Shown one piece after another: positions 24,974-33,518 of a stretch of DNA of 64,000 bases. The translations under genes and the position numbers were made by a program. Under the pieces are notes generated by a model, which searched no databases, was not told the DNA's origin, and was given only the letters and a program-made list of their open reading frames with translations. This stretch comes from JAHFUA01 sp963733935 (GTDB lineage Bacteria; Acidobacteriota; Terriglobia; Terriglobales; Acidobacteriaceae), in the NCBI GenBank assembly GCA_963733935.1, contig CAVTEQ010000019.1, forward strand, positions 62,001 to 126,000. Reading direction: 5' to 3'. Numbering within the stretch: the first letter of the stretch is position 1; each line of letters opens with the position of its first letter.

Positions 24974-26859
24974 GGCAAGTCCTCCGTTACGACGGTGGCC
25001 GGCGCCTTCACGTATTGGGTATGAGTCGGGCGATGTTTGCGCACCACCGCTGTACCGCAATAAGGACAGAAGACGAACTCCGGAACCAGGTGCTTGCGGC
25101 ATTCGATGCAGCGGCTGGCGTTTTGCAGATCATCCAGGGGAACCACACGCAGGACCTCTTGCAGGGTGGTCATCCCCGCCGCCACTTTGTCCAGGGCATC
25201 GTCACCCATGAACTTCATTCCCATGCTGCGGGCCAGGGTGCGGATCTGCTCGTCGCGGGCGCCGGAGGCGACGGCGTCATTGATGACTTCATCCAGCACC
25301 AGGGTTTCGTAAACCCCGATGCGGCCCTTGTATCCGGACTGGTCGCAGTCCTTGCAACCCACCGGAACACAGAGATAGTCGGGCACCTTGGCCAGGCCTG
25401 CGGCCGCCAGGGCGGCGCTCTTTTCCGCCGGTATGCGCTCCTGCTGCTTGCAGCGACAGAGCTTGCGCACCAGCCGCTGCGCGATGATGGCGGTGACCGA
25501 AGAGGTGACCAGGAAAGAAGGAATCTTCAGGTCCAGCAAGCGGGTGATGGCGCCCACGCTGTCGTTGGTATGCAGAGTGGAAAGCACCAGGTGGCCGGTC
25601 TGCGAGACCTCCATGGCGATTTCGGCGGTCTCGGTGTCGCGAATCTCGCCCAGCATGATGACGTTGGGATCCTGCCGCAGCATGGAGCGCAGGCAACCGG
25701 CGAAGGTGCGTCCCACGCGCGCATTCACCTGCACCTGGTTGATGCCCTCCATCAGGTATTCCACCGGGTCCTCGATGGTAAGAATGCTGATCGACGGCGA
25801 ACGCAACAAGTGCAGGGCGGCATAGAGCGTGGTGCTCTTGCCGGATCCGGTAGGGCCGGTGACCAGGACCATTCCCTGCGGCTGCTTGAGGACGTTGGTG
25901 AGAGTGGCCGAGTGGTGCGGAGCCAGACCCAGGTCCTGGAAGGTCACGCGCGCGGAGCTGGGATCGAGCATGCGGATGGTGATCTTCTCCCCGTATTGCG
26001 TGGGCAAGGTGGAAACGCGCAGGTCGTAGTGGGTCTTTCCGATGCGCGCCAGCAGGCGTCCATCCTGGGGAACGCGCCGCTCGGCGATGTCCATGTCACA
26101 CAGGATCTTGATGCGCGAGATCAGCGAGGTGCGCAATTCGAGCGGAATCTGAACCAAGTCCCGCAGCAAACCGTCCACCCGGATGCGAACCAGCGATCCC
26201 GCAGACTGCTGTTCGATGTGCACGTCGCTGGCGCCCTTGGCGGCCGCCTGGGACAGAACGGCCGACACGAGCTGCACGGCCGGCGTGCGCTTGCCGCGCA
26301 ATTCTTTCTGAAACTCGCGGATGGCTTCTTCGTGCCGTTCACTCTGCGCCGTAGTGAAGAACTCAATCTTGTCCGCGTCCAGGCTGTCTGCCATCTGCAC
26401 GGCGGCGTTGTAGTCGTCGTCCGCGTTGCGCGGGGAATAATATTTGAGGATGGCGGCCGCGATCTCGTCGCGGAAGGCCAGACGAGGCTCGATGTCGGTG
26501 CCCAGGCGGAAGCGCAGTTCGTCCACTACCGTGAGGTCTTGCGGGCGCGACATGGCCACTTGGACTCTGGCGCCGTTGCGCTGCACTGGAATCACGTTGT
26601 GCCGTTCAGCGGTCTCGCGCGGCAGACGCTGCAGCAGCTCGGGATCGACAGGAGTAACTTCCAGGTCCAGGTAACTGACGCCGCTGACTTCTTCCAGCGC
26701 CGAGATCAGGTCCGGCTTGGCGACCTTGCCGCTTTCCAGCAGAATCTCGCCCAGCATGGCAAGCTTGTGCTTCTGCAAATCCAGGGCGTGTTCCAGCGCG
26801 CTTTCGGTGATGTGCCGGCGCTCCCGCAGCACGGTGCCTAGTTGCTTCTTTTTTGCCAT
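24970..26859 (-). CDS. pilB: PilB/GspE-family type IV pilus or type II secretion ATPase with extra C-terminal zinc ribbon
   Basis: A 629-residue protein. An MshEN-like N-domain (LGEILLESGKVAKPDLISALEEVSGVSYLDL, residues 37-66) of the type that can bind c-di-GMP is followed by the secretion ATPase core: Walker A GPTGSGKST (335-343), Asp box around 358-372, Walker B IMLGEIRDTETAEIA (401-415) and His box HLVLSTLHTND (423-433). The zinc motif C468/C470...C502/C505 follows. Unusually, a second zinc ribbon (C584-xx-C587...C598-xx-C601) lies at the C-terminus. It would power pilus assembly together with the pilin at 3905-4399. Confidence 0.88.
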   Translation of the reverse strand: MAKKKQLGTVLRERRHITESALEHALDLQKHKLAMLGEILLESGKVAKPDLISALEEVSGVSYLDLEVTPVDPELLQRLPRETAERHNVIPVQRNGARVQVAMSRPQDLTVVDELRFRLGTDIEPRLAFRDEIAAAILKYYSPRNADDDYNAAVQMADSLDADKIEFFTTAQSERHEEAIREFQKELRGKRTPAVQLVSAVLSQAAAKGASDVHIEQQSAGSLVRIRVDGLLRDLVQIPLELRTSLISRIKILCDMDIAERRVPQDGRLLARIGKTHYDLRVSTLPTQYGEKITIRMLDPSSARVTFQDLGLAPHHSATLTNVLKQPQGMVLVTGPTGSGKSTTLYAALHLLRSPSISILTIEDPVEYLMEGINQVQVNARVGRTFAGCLRSMLRQDPNVIMLGEIRDTETAEIAMEVSQTGHLVLSTLHTNDSVGAITRLLDLKIPSFLVTSSVTAIIAQRLVRKLCRCKQQERIPAEKSAALAAAGLAKVPDYLCVPVGCKDCDQSGYKGRIGVYETLVLDEVINDAVASGARDEQIRTLARSMGMKFMGDDALDKVAAGMTTLQEVLRVVPLDDLQNASRCIECRKHLVPEFVFCPYCGTAVVRKHRPTHTQYVKAPATVVTEDLP

Positions 26860-27002
26860 GTGGATGGGAGTCTATTACGGGAATCCGTGCGCTCGCACGT
26901 TACCGAAGTGCGTGGGTGTTTTGTAATGGTTAATGATGCGATACTCCAGGAGCCGAATAGCCCTGGCGGATGCTCCGCCTGGCGCTGGCCATGGGTTCGC
27001 GC

Positions 27003-27371
27003 CTACTGCTTGCTGTGCAGAATCTCGCGGAAGATCGTCAGGTGCTCGTTCTCGGCCGCGCTGGTTACCAGGAACTCGACGCCATATTGGCCAGCGGCAC
27101 GATTGCGAACCACGCCGCGCAGGGTCAGAGGGAAATCGAAGGCGGCGGGCGGCAACTGGATTTCAGCCTGTGTGCCGATGCTCAGTTCAGCGTTGGTGCG
27201 CAGCGCGATGCCACCATCATTCACCTGGCAGGCGCTGGTGTCCGCTAGCGTGGCGTGCCGGGGTTTCTCGATGGTGACGTGAATGGGCACGGTAAAGGAG
27301 TAGCGTCTCCAGCGGCGCCCTTTCTCGTTTGCGTGTCTGATCTTCTTAGCTTTGGTTGCCATGTCTCGCAT
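27003..27371 (-). CDS. PilZ-domain protein
   Basis: A 122-residue protein: a basic N-terminus ending RRWRRYSFTVPIHV, where the Arg cluster is a possible c-di-GMP contact, then ADTSACQVNDGGIALRTNAELSIGTQAEIQLPP and GQYGVEFL, which mark the PilZ barrel. An ATG at 27362 is an alternative start. It may be the second c-di-GMP receptor of the pilus region, 144 bases upstream of the ATPase gene on the same strand. Confidence 0.8.
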   Translation of the reverse strand: MRDMATKAKKIRHANEKGRRWRRYSFTVPIHVTIEKPRHATLADTSACQVNDGGIALRTNAELSIGTQAEIQLPPAAFDFPLTLRGVVRNRAAGQYGVEFLVTSAAENEHLTIFREILHSKQ

Positions 27372-27557
27372 GGTAATCCCAAAGAGGGCGGAGACCAGAG
27401 GTTACGGAAGTCCATGCGTGCTTCGGCGGCCAACTGGAGGCGCGTATAGGGGGCGTGAGCGAAGTGAGTCAGGCCGAGGCCAAGCAACGCGAGGGCAAGC
27501 CCTGAAATGTTAGTACAAAAGATTCGAGGTAACCGTTGCCTGCGAACCCTGCACAGT

Positions 27558-28400
27558 TCAGCGTTGGGCTGAGACGGCGCTGGCTTCCGATGGCGTGAGC
27601 CGAGAGCGATCGCAGTACCCGTAACCCCTGGCGCATGCCGAGTAATTGCGCTGGTGTTCGGCGGCGGCCAGTGCACTCGCTTCCCGCTCGCTCAGCCTGG
27701 AGTAGTCGCAAGATTCCCCGCCCTTCTTACACTCGGAAAGGTTGCGCTGGTGCTCGACGACGGCCAGCGCGCTGGCTTCCCGCTGGGTCAGTGTGGAGTG
27801 GTCACAGCGGTCCCAGCCGTTCATGCAGTTGGAAACGTTGCCTTCGTGTGTGATGACGGCCACTTCTCTCGCCTCTCGTGGCGTCAGCGTGGAGCGGTCG
27901 CAGGATTCGACACCGTCCCTACAATCGGACAGGTTGCGCTGGTGCTGGGCCGCAGCCACGGCGTGAGCTTCCTGGGGAGTCAATCGGGAGCGATCGCAGG
28001 ATCCCAACCCGTCCGTACAATTGGAGAGGTTGCGCTCGCGGTCAGCGACTGCCACTGCGTGGGCTTCCTTCGAGGTCAGTTTGGAAGGGTCGCACTCCCA
28101 CCCGTTTGTACAATCGGAGAGGTTGCGCTGGTGCTCCGCGACGGCCAGAGCACCCGCTTCCCGCTGGCTCAGTTTGGAGTGGTCGCAGGCTGCACGCGCA
28201 TTCCTGCAATCAGAGATGTTGCGCTGGCGCTCGGCCACGTCCACGGCGCTAGCTTCCTGCGGAGTCAATTTCGAGCGGTCGCAGGATCCCCAGCCGTCCC
28301 TGCAGGCCGCAAGGTTGCGCTCCTGGTCAGATGATTGTGCAACTGCCAGAATTTGGCAGAAGCTGAGGCATATTGCCAGGGTCCAAAGATTTCTTCGCAC
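27558..28400 (-). CDS. Exported protein of eight cysteine-patterned 32-residue repeats
   Basis: 280 residues from a GTG (GGAG eight bases upstream) with a signal peptide (RRNLWTLAICLSFCQILAVAQ). Eight tandem repeats follow, of the form RNLSDC..G..SCDRS.LT..EA.AVA.AEHQ, each with two Cys separated by seven or eight residues. The repeats fill the rest of the protein. The paired Cys suggest one disulphide per repeat in the periplasm or outside. Related Cys-Leu-Glu repeats occur in other soil bacteria, but no function is known to me. At the DNA level the repeat is about 96 bp, diverged. Confidence 0.75.
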   Translation of the reverse strand: MRRNLWTLAICLSFCQILAVAQSSDQERNLAACRDGWGSCDRSKLTPQEASAVDVAERQRNISDCRNARAACDHSKLSQREAGALAVAEHQRNLSDCTNGWECDPSKLTSKEAHAVAVADRERNLSNCTDGLGSCDRSRLTPQEAHAVAAAQHQRNLSDCRDGVESCDRSTLTPREAREVAVITHEGNVSNCMNGWDRCDHSTLTQREASALAVVEHQRNLSECKKGGESCDYSRLSEREASALAAAEHQRNYSACARGYGYCDRSRLTPSEASAVSAQR

Positions 28401-28851
28401 GATGAACTCCGTTTTGAGACGAATGTCGGCGAGGCCGGCGCCTTCCGCAGCAGCACGGACTACGTGAAATCCGGCCCCGGCAAAGAAGATACCCATTCCA
28501 GACTTGGCCTGTCTGTTCACAAACGCTCAGATAGGTGCGGCCGATAATGACGCGGTTGTGTTCGCTCCTGAGCGCCGTCCTTGCACGATTAGCTGTCGCC
28601 CATAAGGCCGGCCCCCTGGAGCGAAGGTGTGCAGTTTTGAACAGACTTGAAGATCGCTCACTAGTGATACTGGTCACAGGCGTGGGGGATCCGTCTGCCG
28701 GCAGGCGGACTGATCAGGCGCTGGCGGGCGTTGCTTAGGTGCTGCCGCAGCGTCGAAGACATCCGGAAACAAAGCAGGACTCCTAGGCAGGCCAAAGCGC
28801 CAAGTGTGGCGGCTCCACTGTGGGGAGGCGGCATTGCAAACGACGCAAGTG
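28401..28851. other. Divergent intergenic region
   Basis: Lies between the repeat protein and the Crp/Fnr gene. It holds the motif GTGTGCAGTTTTGAACA (28627-28643), shared with the region before the response regulator at 31477, and the palindrome CCGTCTGCCGGCAGGCGGA near 28690-28708. No gene seen. Confidence 0.4.
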
Positions 28852-29553
28852 ATGAGAACAAGCAAAATGGTTCCAGCTTTGGGGGCTGGGCTATTGGTCC
28901 TGCCTCGGGGACTATCCGCGGACACTCTGCAACGAATCGCTTTCGAAACAACCTACCCGGCGGAAGCGGTGCTGTTCATGCAGGGGCAGCGGCCGCAGGG
29001 AATCGTCGTCCTCATGCGCGGGCAGGTGAAGCTTTCCACCACATCGGCTGACGGGATGACCGTCGTGGTGCGGATCGCGAAAGCCGGCGAAACACTCGGC
29101 TTGAGCGCGACGGTGCTGGGCCAACCGCATGAACTGACAGCACAGACCATGGAGCCGTGCCAAACGAAGCTGATTCCGCGGGAGCCATTCCTGGCATGGC
29201 TGCAAGCGAACCCTGAAGCGGCTTTGCAGGTGGCGCATCGACTCGCGGATGAATACAACTCGACCTGCAAGCAAATGAGCAGCAGGCTGCTGTCGCACAA
29301 CATCGGGCAGCGCTTGGCGCGGCTGTTGCTGGAGCTCGGCAGCCAGAATGGGAACGGCGCCAAGGAAGAGGCTGCCAAATACCTGGCCATGACCCACCAG
29401 GAAATGGCGGAGATGATCGGCTGTTCGCGGGAGACGGTGACACGAATGTTGGCGTTGTTCCGCCGCAAGCATGTCATCGGACGGAAGGGTTCGGCCCTGG
29501 TAATTCTAAACGAGGCCGCGTTGCTGACGATGGGACAAGGTGCGACTCTTTGA
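28852..29553 (+). CDS. Crp/Fnr-family transcription regulator
   Basis: About 233 residues. A cyclic-nucleotide-binding-like barrel (YPAEAVLFMQGQRPQGIVVLMRGQVKLSTTSADGMTVVVRIAKAGETLGLSATVLG) is followed by a Crp winged helix (YLAMTHQEMAEMIGCSRETVTRMLALFRRKHVIGRKGSALVIL). The Fnr iron-sulfur cysteine set is absent. The ATG at 28852 is preferred by length; a GTG at 28804 would add 16 residues. A 50-residue ORF follows after 5 bases. One of four such regulators between 28.8 and 38.9 kb. Confidence 0.87.
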   Translation: MRTSKMVPALGAGLLVLPRGLSADTLQRIAFETTYPAEAVLFMQGQRPQGIVVLMRGQVKLSTTSADGMTVVVRIAKAGETLGLSATVLGQPHELTAQTMEPCQTKLIPREPFLAWLQANPEAALQVAHRLADEYNSTCKQMSSRLLSHNIGQRLARLLLELGSQNGNGAKEEAAKYLAMTHQEMAEMIGCSRETVTRMLALFRRKHVIGRKGSALVILNEAALLTMGQGATL

Positions 29554-29558
29554 ACGAA

Positions 29559-29711
29559 ATGGACACAAAGAGCCTGGTTGAACTGGAAGCCATCTCTGCG
29601 GATTTTCGTGTGCAGATTGCACGGGATCCTCAACATTCTCGTATCGAGCAGACTCAACTGGAGAATATTGAGTGGGAAATAGAGAAGCGACGCTGGCGGC
29701 GGGAGGCCTGA
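29559..29711 (+). CDS. Small hypothetical protein behind the Crp/Fnr gene
   Basis: 50 residues (MDTKSLVELEAISADFRVQI...), strongly helical and charged, ending IEKRRWRREA. It begins 5 bases after the upstream stop, so co-translation is likely. No family recognised; its size makes it uncertain. Confidence 0.45.
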   Translation: MDTKSLVELEAISADFRVQIARDPQHSRIEQTQLENIEWEIEKRRWRREA

Positions 29712-29778
29712 CCAGCATTTACGCACCTCTCCTCCCGGAAAACATCTCCTTCTATACGGCAGATTACAGAATCTCTGG

Positions 29779-29797
29779 GCTTGTGCAATTGTGCACA
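29779..29797. promoter_or_regulatory. Palindromic TGTGCAATTGTGCACA site
   Basis: Lies 130 bases before the Gln-rich protein gene and includes the self-complementary TGTGCACA. The TGTG...CACA pattern is Crp-like and a Crp/Fnr gene is directly upstream, so it may be a regulator site; this is inference. Confidence 0.3.
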
Positions 29798-29926
29798 TAC
29801 GGGAGAGCTGCCGGCCCGTAGGATCTTATGTACGACGGGCGAAGTGTTTTTCTCACACACAAACGCCCAAGTCGTACCCGCCTGCTAAGAAACGGATCAC
29901 ACTTAGCACGGAAGGAGCACAGCCAA

Positions 29927-30976
29927 ATGAAGCCAGTTGGAGTCATCACCACCGCATTTCTGTTCTTGGTTCTTGGGACCGTGGTTCCTGCATGCGCGCA
30001 GCATGAGCAGCAGGGCGAAAACCAGCGAGAGCCTGAAAAGCAAGCTCAGCCCGCCAAGCAAGCTCAGCCCGAGCAGCAACAGCGGGCCCAGCAACCGCAA
30101 GCCAAGCCCGAACAACAGCAACAGCGGGCCCAGCAACCGCAAGCCAAGCCCCAACAACAGCAACAGCGGGCCCAGCAACCGCAAGCCAAGCCCCAACAAC
30201 AGCAACAGCGCGCCCAGCAACCGCAGCAGCAGAACCAGGACAAGCAGACGCAGCAGCGTGCTCAACAACAGCAGCAAACCGAGAACAAGCAGACACAACA
30301 ACACGCTCAGCAACAAAAGCAGCAGGACCAGAACAAGCAGCAGCAACAGAAAGCCCAGCAACAGCAGCAGACTCAGAACAAGCAAACCCAACAGCGCGCT
30401 CAGCAGCAACAGAACCAGGACAAGCAGACTCAGCAGCGTGCTCAGCAACAGCAACAGACTCAGAACAAGCAGACCCAACAGCGCGCCCAGCAACCAAAGC
30501 AGCAGGACCAGAACAAGCAGCAGCAGCGGAGCGCTCAGCAGACCCAGAACAAGCAGCAACCGCAGCCGTCCGCGAAGCTGCAGCTAGCCCGGCAGCAGAA
30601 GGTCACGCCCGCACAGCAACGGTTGCAGAGCAGCGCTTGGCAGGGACATCGGGCAACCAACTGGCAGTCCGACCACCGCACTTGGGGTCAGCGCGGCGGC
30701 TATAGGGGCTACCGCATCCCTGACGCGTACTTTGGCAGCTACTACGGCCGGGGGCACGGGTTCCGCATCTACGATCTTCCGTTCATGGTTGAAGGTGGGT
30801 ATCCGCGGTTTCAGTACGGCGGCTATTGGTTCAGTTGCGTCGACCCGTGGCCGGGAGACTGGGCAGCGAACTGGTATGAAACCGACAACGTCTACGTGGA
30901 CTACGTTGGCGACGGTTACTACCTCTTTGACGCTAGATACCCCGGCATTGGAATTGCGGTAGACATCTCCCTCTAG
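29927..30976 (+). CDS. Exported Gln-rich low-complexity protein with conserved aromatic C-terminal domain
   Basis: 349 residues. A signal peptide (MKPVGVITTAFLFLVLGTVVPACAQ) precedes about 190 residues dominated by Gln with Lys, Ala, Asn and Thr. This part includes three exact-like 14-residue units QRAQQPQAKPxQQQ (42-bp DNA repeat, 30080-30205). A compact C-terminal domain of about 110 residues follows: DHRTWGQRGGYRGYRIPDAYFGSYYG... GGYPRFQYGGYWFSCVDPWPGDWAANWYETD. The paralogue at 39519-40199 shares the signal and C-terminal domain but has a His/Pro/Gln linker. Likely a cell-surface or periplasmic protein. AAGGAG ribosome site. Confidence 0.8.
   Translation: MKPVGVITTAFLFLVLGTVVPACAQHEQQGENQREPEKQAQPAKQAQPEQQQRAQQPQAKPEQQQQRAQQPQAKPQQQQQRAQQPQAKPQQQQQRAQQPQQQNQDKQTQQRAQQQQQTENKQTQQHAQQQKQQDQNKQQQQKAQQQQQTQNKQTQQRAQQQQNQDKQTQQRAQQQQQTQNKQTQQRAQQPKQQDQNKQQQRSAQQTQNKQQPQPSAKLQLARQQKVTPAQQRLQSSAWQGHRATNWQSDHRTWGQRGGYRGYRIPDAYFGSYYGRGHGFRIYDLPFMVEGGYPRFQYGGYWFSCVDPWPGDWAANWYETDNVYVDYVGDGYYLFDARYPGIGIAVDISL
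30080..30205 (+). repeat. Three tandem 42-bp coding repeats in the Gln-rich protein
   Basis: Units begin at 30080, 30122 and 30164 with CAGCGGGCCCAGCAACCGCA and are nearly identical, consistent with recent slippage or unequal exchange. Confidence 0.7.
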
Positions 30977-31476
30977 CCGGCTACCCAGCGCAGGCTAGGG
31001 AATGCCGGAGGCGATGTTATCTCCGCGCAGCGAGGGAGCAAGGCAAACAGGCGGTGGCAGCCGAAGCCCCTCGCAGCCGCGCAGGGCGGTGGATATCCGG
31101 GGGTTGGGGGCTTTTTTTGCTGCCAGTGCGCGGTCGTAGGCGCCGCTCATGGCGACAACCAACAATTTCTGACCTCAACATGCCGCTAATGCCAAAAAGG
31201 CGACGGTGCTGCGGACGGTCGGGTCGAGTCAGCACCGCCGCCTTTGCGGGGGCTGATCTTGCGCAGTTGCAGGCGTCCTGAACCTTTGCAGCTGCGGCCC
31301 CAAAAAAGCAAACAAAATGGCGCCGTGTGCAATTTTGAACATTCCCGGAGTCCCTGGGACTGCGAGAATCATCCGGAGAGTGGGGAGGCCGTATTGTCTG
31401 CAAAACCCATGCGGTTCTGGTTCTGACCATCGCAACCGGAAATATGTAGACCCTCGTTGAGGAGTGGAGGCCGGCC
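30977..31476. other. Intergenic region before the response regulator
   Basis: No intact gene. It has GTGTGCAATTTTGAACA at 31325-31341 (shared with 28627-28643) and a receiver-like scrap at 31167-31185 that matches 18 of 19 bases of the phospho-site region of the next gene. Confidence 0.4.
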
Positions 31477-32136
31477 GTGTCTAGTCCCCCGAAGCGTCAC
31501 ATTTTGGTAGTGGATGATGAGGCCCAAGTCCGGGAGAGCCTCTCCATGGTGCTCCGATCAAAAGGCTACAGGGTGAGTACTGCCACAAATGGCTTCGATG
31601 CGCTCTTGCAGTTGAGAACCATGACCCCTGACCTGATCACTTCTGATCTCAACATGCCGAACATGTCAGGATTCGAGTTTCTCTCGGTACTGCGGCGCCG
31701 ATTTCCGCAGATTCCGGTGGTGGCCATCAGTGGCGCCTATGAAACCGGTGAGGCCGTCCCCGGCGGAATCATTGCCGACGGATTCTACGCCAAGGGTCAA
31801 GACCAACCAGAAGCCCTCTTGGCCACCGTTGCCGATCTGATTCGAACCTCCGCGGCGCGGGCAAGCGCCCATCAGCAACAATCGGCTCCGGTCTGGATAC
31901 CGCGCAATGGAAAAGACTCCCAAGGGATACCGTTCATCGTGGTGACCTGCACCGAGTGCTTGCGGTCGTTTCCGTTGAGTGTGGCGGAAGAAGCTCTCCC
32001 GGAGGTCCAGGAAACACCGTGCCTGTTCTGCCCGAACACGGTCCGGTTCATCGTCGATTTTTCCCGCTCCGTGGAGTCCCCCGGGAAAAAAGGAGGGGCA
32101 GCCCAGCCGCGGGGAAAGGGCGCGAAGGCGTCCTGA
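31477..32136 (+). CDS. Response regulator with receiver domain and a Cys-pair C-terminal module
   Basis: A 219-residue protein. The receiver domain at 1-125 has D13/D14, phospho-site D57 in ITSDLNMPNMSGFEFL and K in GFYAKGQ. No DNA-binding output domain follows; the tail instead holds VVTCTECLRSFPLSVAEE...TPCLFCPNTVRFIVDF, two CxxC pairs that could form a zinc ribbon. The very end is basic and disordered. Start is a GTG. Its kinase may be the hybrid kinase at 42532-44941, but no proof is present. Confidence 0.8.
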   Translation: MSSPPKRHILVVDDEAQVRESLSMVLRSKGYRVSTATNGFDALLQLRTMTPDLITSDLNMPNMSGFEFLSVLRRRFPQIPVVAISGAYETGEAVPGGIIADGFYAKGQDQPEALLATVADLIRTSAARASAHQQQSAPVWIPRNGKDSQGIPFIVVTCTECLRSFPLSVAEEALPEVQETPCLFCPNTVRFIVDFSRSVESPGKKGGAAQPRGKGAKAS

Positions 32137-32173
32137 CGGTTGCCGGCGAAACCCAGATTCGAATGGAGTAATT

Positions 32174-32395
32174 ATGGATTCCGCAGTGAAGCTGCCAGTG
32201 ACCGCCAGCATACCGATTGACTGCGAGTTCTGGCCGGAAGGTGATGGCTGGAAGGCGCTCTGTAAGAAACCGTCGATCACCGTCCGGGGCAGCAGTTTCG
32301 AAGATGCCAAGAAGAACATGGCCACCGAATTACAAGCGCATATCGAGAGAATCCTCCACGAGCATCCTGACAGAAATGCGCGGCGAGTCGCCTGA
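32174..32395 (+). CDS. HicB-like small protein (solitary)
   Basis: 73 residues: SIPIDCEFWPEGDGWKALCKKPSITVRGSSFEDAKKNMATELQAHIERIL resembles the HicB partial RNase H-like fold (strand-strand-helix with a W.A.C pattern). There is no C-terminal DNA-binding part and no HicA toxin gene beside it. It has a GGAG ribosome site and follows the response regulator by 37 bases. Confidence 0.55.
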   Translation: MDSAVKLPVTASIPIDCEFWPEGDGWKALCKKPSITVRGSSFEDAKKNMATELQAHIERILHEHPDRNARRVA

Positions 32396-32651
32396 GCCAG
32401 GCAGCACGGCGGATGTGGTCACAAGTGAACAAACGTCCGTCTTCTCCTCTTCTAATATGGCGGCCTGTAGGTAAAAGCGATAAGACCAAGGCGCAAACAA
32501 GTCCAAAAGGTTCCGCCTGAGCAAAACCGGAGATCGCAGGTTCCTTTCCACTCCAGCCGGCGGTAACAGTTCTTTGGGTCAACACAGAAACTGGTGCAAC
32601 GCCTTGGACGGTCCGGAGTGTCTGCCTGCGAAGAGAAGGGGTCGATAGCTT

Positions 32652-32843
32652 ATGCCTTTACTGCAAATCGTAATGGCCCTGATCGTAGTGGGCGTTCTCC
32701 TGTGGCTGGTGGATCGTTTTATCCCCATGCAAGCCACCATCAAGTCGATCGTGAATGCGGTCGTCGTCATTGCCGTGGTGGTGTGGCTCCTGAATGTGTT
32801 TGGGCTTTTTACCTCGCTCTCCAGGATCCACGTCGGCAGATAA
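32652..32843 (+). CDS. Thivi_2564-like small membrane protein
   Basis: 63 residues with two membrane helices around a conserved hinge (MPLLQIVMALIVVGVLLWL / DRFIPMQATIKSIVNAVVVIAVVVWLL). It matches the Thivi_2564 family of tiny inner-membrane proteins of unknown function. Ribosome site GAAGGGG. Confidence 0.75.
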   Translation: MPLLQIVMALIVVGVLLWLVDRFIPMQATIKSIVNAVVVIAVVVWLLNVFGLFTSLSRIHVGR

Positions 32844-33114
32844 GACAAGAGAGGGAAAGTGCGCCGCATCGCGCAAGCTGACGCCGCTTTCCCGTCACCT
32901 CGGTGGGCACGCCAAGCCTGCCGCCACTGGAACTCCTGTTCCGGCCGTACCTGGATAGAATGCTGCGAATACGCAATGAGCGTGGCAGGGCGTTACTCGG
33001 GTATGCGAGTCGTGGTCTTGCTTGGTTCGAGCGTCTGCAGCGGCCTGGAAAAATTGTAGAGCCGCTCTCGAAAATCCGAAACCTCCAAAACCATTCTAGC
33101 TGGGGAGAAAACAC

Positions 33115-33447
33115 ATGGCACACAACCATGGCAGTGAATATCGGGTCAGAATTGTTCACGAGGATGGAACTGAGGAAGTGAGCGAGTGGATGAATAGCGC
33201 CGAGCAGGTTGCTCAGGCGATGGCTGCCGGCCATAGGCCGCACGGCAAAGCTTACTGGCTTCTGCAACGAAACGTTCTCTGCCCCAACTGCCTGGATCGG
33301 GAACGGATCGTCATGGAATATCCCCTTACGTATTGCCCGTCTCCACGATGCAGCCCCCACGACTCCCGTTATCTGCTGGCAGTGGGATCGAGGGACCAGC
33401 ACGGGCGAATTGATGTGGTCATCTGGAACAGACATCGAGTTGCCTGA
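33115..33447 (+). CDS. Small hypothetical protein with Cys/His motifs
   Basis: 110 residues (MAHNHGSEYRVRIVHEDGTEEVSEWM...). C-P-N-C at about 57-60 followed by YCPSPRCSPHDSRY suggests a zinc ribbon. Good GGGGAG ribosome site. No family recognised. Confidence 0.6.
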   Translation: MAHNHGSEYRVRIVHEDGTEEVSEWMNSAEQVAQAMAAGHRPHGKAYWLLQRNVLCPNCLDRERIVMEYPLTYCPSPRCSPHDSRYLLAVGSRDQHGRIDVVIWNRHRVA

Positions 33448-33518
33448 CGGAACGCGCCAAGCATGGGCGCGTCTCTCGCGGCGATGTTTTGAACATGAGG
33501 TTGCAATAGAATAGTCCG

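Noticed and set aside
25015..26841. 608-codon plus-strand open frame
   Set aside because: Antisense of the PilB-like ATPase, which has clear motifs; the reverse frame has none.
27558..28400. Possible CRISPR array because of about 96-bp periodicity
   Set aside because: The periodicity is in-frame, diverged and encodes protein repeats behind a signal peptide; there are no identical short repeats with unique spacers.
30000..30600. Tandem CAG/CAA-rich DNA as satellite or CRISPR
   Set aside because: It is coding low complexity (Gln-rich) within an exported protein with intact ends.
32859..33059. Two overlapping plus-strand ORFs between the Thivi_2564-like gene and 33115
   Set aside because: No ribosome sites, no conserved-looking sequence, and they overlap each other in different frames.
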